From Gemmatimonadota bacterium (GTDB lineage Bacteria > Gemmatimonadota > Gemmatimonadetes > Gemmatimonadales > Gemmatimonadaceae): a stretch of 16,345 bases of DNA. The notes below the pieces were generated by a model, which worked only from the letters and a program-made list of their open reading frames with translations, was not told the origin of the DNA and searched no databases. This document shows, in pieces, positions 15,165 to 16,345 of this stretch (its first letter is position 1; each line of letters starts with the position of its first letter). The DNA lies in the NCBI GenBank assembly GCA_003222065.1, contig QHUV01000036.1, positions 1 through 16,345 on the forward strand. Reading direction: 5' to 3'. Both the position numbers and the translations under genes were made by a program.

Positions 15165-16345
15165 ATGGCCACGCAAACAGAAGTCACGCCGACCCTGACC
15201 TATGCGCAGAAGGGACGCGCGATCAGTGTCGATACCGTCCTCGGTCCAGACGCGTTGCTGCTCGAGAGCTTCGAAGGCGAGGACGGGATCGCCGACGGCT
15301 TTTGTTACACCCTTGGCATGCTCGGCAAGGATCCGAGCATCGGCGCGGCGAAGCTGATCCGCACCGCGGCGACGGTAAAGATGACGCTCAGCGACGGAAG
15401 CGAGCGCGTCATCAACGGGCTCATTAGCAAATTCGTACAGCTCGAGCAGGCGGAGGGCCTCACCGTGTACGAAGCCGAGCTGCGGCCGTGGTTCTGGTTC
15501 CTGTCGCTTTCCAGCGACTTCCGGACGTTTCAGAACATGACGATCCCGGACATCGTCAAGGCGGTGTGCAAGGATCAAGGCTTCTCGGATGTCACGTCGA
15601 AGTGCATCAAGCCGCACAACCCGCACGAGTACCGGGTGCAGTACGGCGAGACGCATCTCGACTTCATCTCGCGGCTGATGGAGGAGGAGGGGATCTTCTG
15701 GTTCGGCGATCACGATGGCAAGAAGTGCAACCTCATCCTCGCCGACGACAACAGCGTCGCGAAAACGTCGGTCAAGCTGCGCATGTCGACGGTCGCGCAC
15801 GAGACGGAGGAGGAGTTCGTGCTGCAGGAGTTCACGCTGCAGCAGGAAGTGCGGCCGGGACAGCACACGAGCATCGATTACAACTTTGAAACACCGTCGA
15901 CGCAGCTGATGAGCCACACGCCTGGCAATCACTCGTCCGAGGTGATGGAGTTCCCGGGCGGCTATGACAAACGCGACGACGGCGACCGGCTGTCACGCAT
16001 TCGCCATCAGGAGATCCTCGCCGAGGCGGTAGAGGCGGAGGGAAGCGGGCGGTGTCGTGCGGTCAAAGTGGGTGGCAAGATCGAGCTGACGAAGCATCAC
16101 AACAAGAATGCCAACGCGGCGTACTTCGTGACGAGTGTGAAGCAGTCGGCGAAGCTGGGCGATTTCCGCTCCGGTGGCGATGCCGGCCTCGCGTACGAGA
16201 GCAGCTTCACGGCGACGCCCTTCGATACGCCCTATCGTCCGGAGCGGACGACAGCGCTGCCGCGGGCGTACGGGTACGAGTCGGCCGTCGTCGTCGGCCC
16301 CGCGGGCGACGAGATCTACACCGACAAGTATGGCCGCGTAAAGGT
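15165..16345 (+). CDS. vgrG: VgrG (TssI), T6SS spike protein, 3' end outside the window
   Basis: The frame from ATG 15165 stays open to the right edge, giving 393 complete codons. The visible part is the gp27-like base of VgrG: YEAELRPWFWFLSLSSDFRTF, YGETHLDFISRLMEEEGI (about 160-177), FEFPGG-like segment EFPGGYDKRDDGD and IRHQEILAEA. It ends at GDEIYTDKYGRVK, the start of the gp5-like OB region. VgrG trimers cap the Hcp tube and carry effectors. GGAGAG (15152-15157) lies seven bases before the start, and only 25 bases separate it from clpV, so co-transcription is likely. Whether the gene ends in an effector domain cannot be seen here. Confidence 0.96.
   Translation, partial: MATQTEVTPTLTYAQKGRAISVDTVLGPDALLLESFEGEDGIADGFCYTLGMLGKDPSIGAAKLIRTAATVKMTLSDGSERVINGLISKFVQLEQAEGLTVYEAELRPWFWFLSLSSDFRTFQNMTIPDIVKAVCKDQGFSDVTSKCIKPHNPHEYRVQYGETHLDFISRLMEEEGIFWFGDHDGKKCNLILADDNSVAKTSVKLRMSTVAHETEEEFVLQEFTLQQEVRPGQHTSIDYNFETPSTQLMSHTPGNHSSEVMEFPGGYDKRDDGDRLSRIRHQEILAEAVEAEGSGRCRAVKVGGKIELTKHHNKNANAAYFVTSVKQSAKLGDFRSGGDAGLAYESSFTATPFDTPYRPERTTALPRAYGYESAVVVGPAGDEIYTDKYGRVK

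Noticed and set aside
13772..15187. A 471-residue open frame antisense to clpV
   Set aside because: It is a composition shadow of clpV; the Walker motifs and AAA+ modules on the + strand account for the region.
15021..15932. A 303-residue open frame antisense to the end of clpV and start of vgrG
   Set aside because: It spans the boundary of two clear + strand genes, has no plausible domain, and shows the same composition artefact.

Overview
The window is a GC-rich (about two-thirds G+C by eye), densely packed stretch in which every supported gene lies on the + strand. It is most of a type VI secretion system (T6SS) cluster. Order: 3' end of an unidentified gene (1-170); a TssB-TssC fusion (192-1748); a class I SAM-dependent methyltransferase (1732-3339); a leader with a candidate promoter (3340-3605); tssB, tssC, hcp, tagJ, tssA, tssE, tssF, tssG, tssH/clpV; and a vgrG that runs off the right edge. 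The gene content is bacterial. High GC, strong third-position GC and non-proteobacterial-looking proteins suggest a soil-type phylum such as Gemmatimonadota, Acidobacteriota or Myxococcota. I cannot decide among them, so the taxonomic call is weak.

How the genes work together: TssB and TssC polymerise into the contractile sheath around a tube of Hcp hexamers tipped by VgrG. TssE, TssF and TssG are baseplate subunits, TssA primes and guides tube/sheath assembly, ClpV (TssH) disassembles the contracted sheath, and TagJ is a sheath/ClpV-associated accessory protein. The membrane complex (TssJ, TssL, TssM), the baseplate adaptor TssK, effectors and immunity proteins are not in the window and are expected outside it.

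Layout: tssB-tssC, tssA-tssE, tssE-tssF and tssF-tssG overlap and are probably translationally coupled, as are the fusion gene and the methyltransferase. Spacers with clear structure lie before tssB (promoter-like boxes, T-run), between tssC and hcp (a perfect 16-bp-arm inverted repeat), between hcp and tagJ (a series of three hairpins and a direct repeat), and between tssG and clpV (six tandem copies of a heptamer). No stretch without a gene exceeds 300 bases.

Features most worth attention: (i) a second, fused sheath protein that keeps both TssB and TssC halves but lacks the TssC C-terminal region, coupled to a methyltransferase; (ii) a perfect 34-bp palindrome inside the tssG coding sequence; (iii) ten perfect copies of the octamer CGTTAGGC, seven of them on the coding strand, often carried by unusual TTA or AGG codons; (iv) a TagJ lacking the usual N-terminal TPR region; (v) the heptamer repeat in a clpV leader that has no visible Shine-Dalgarno sequence. 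No tRNA, rRNA, CRISPR array, transposase or integrase was seen.
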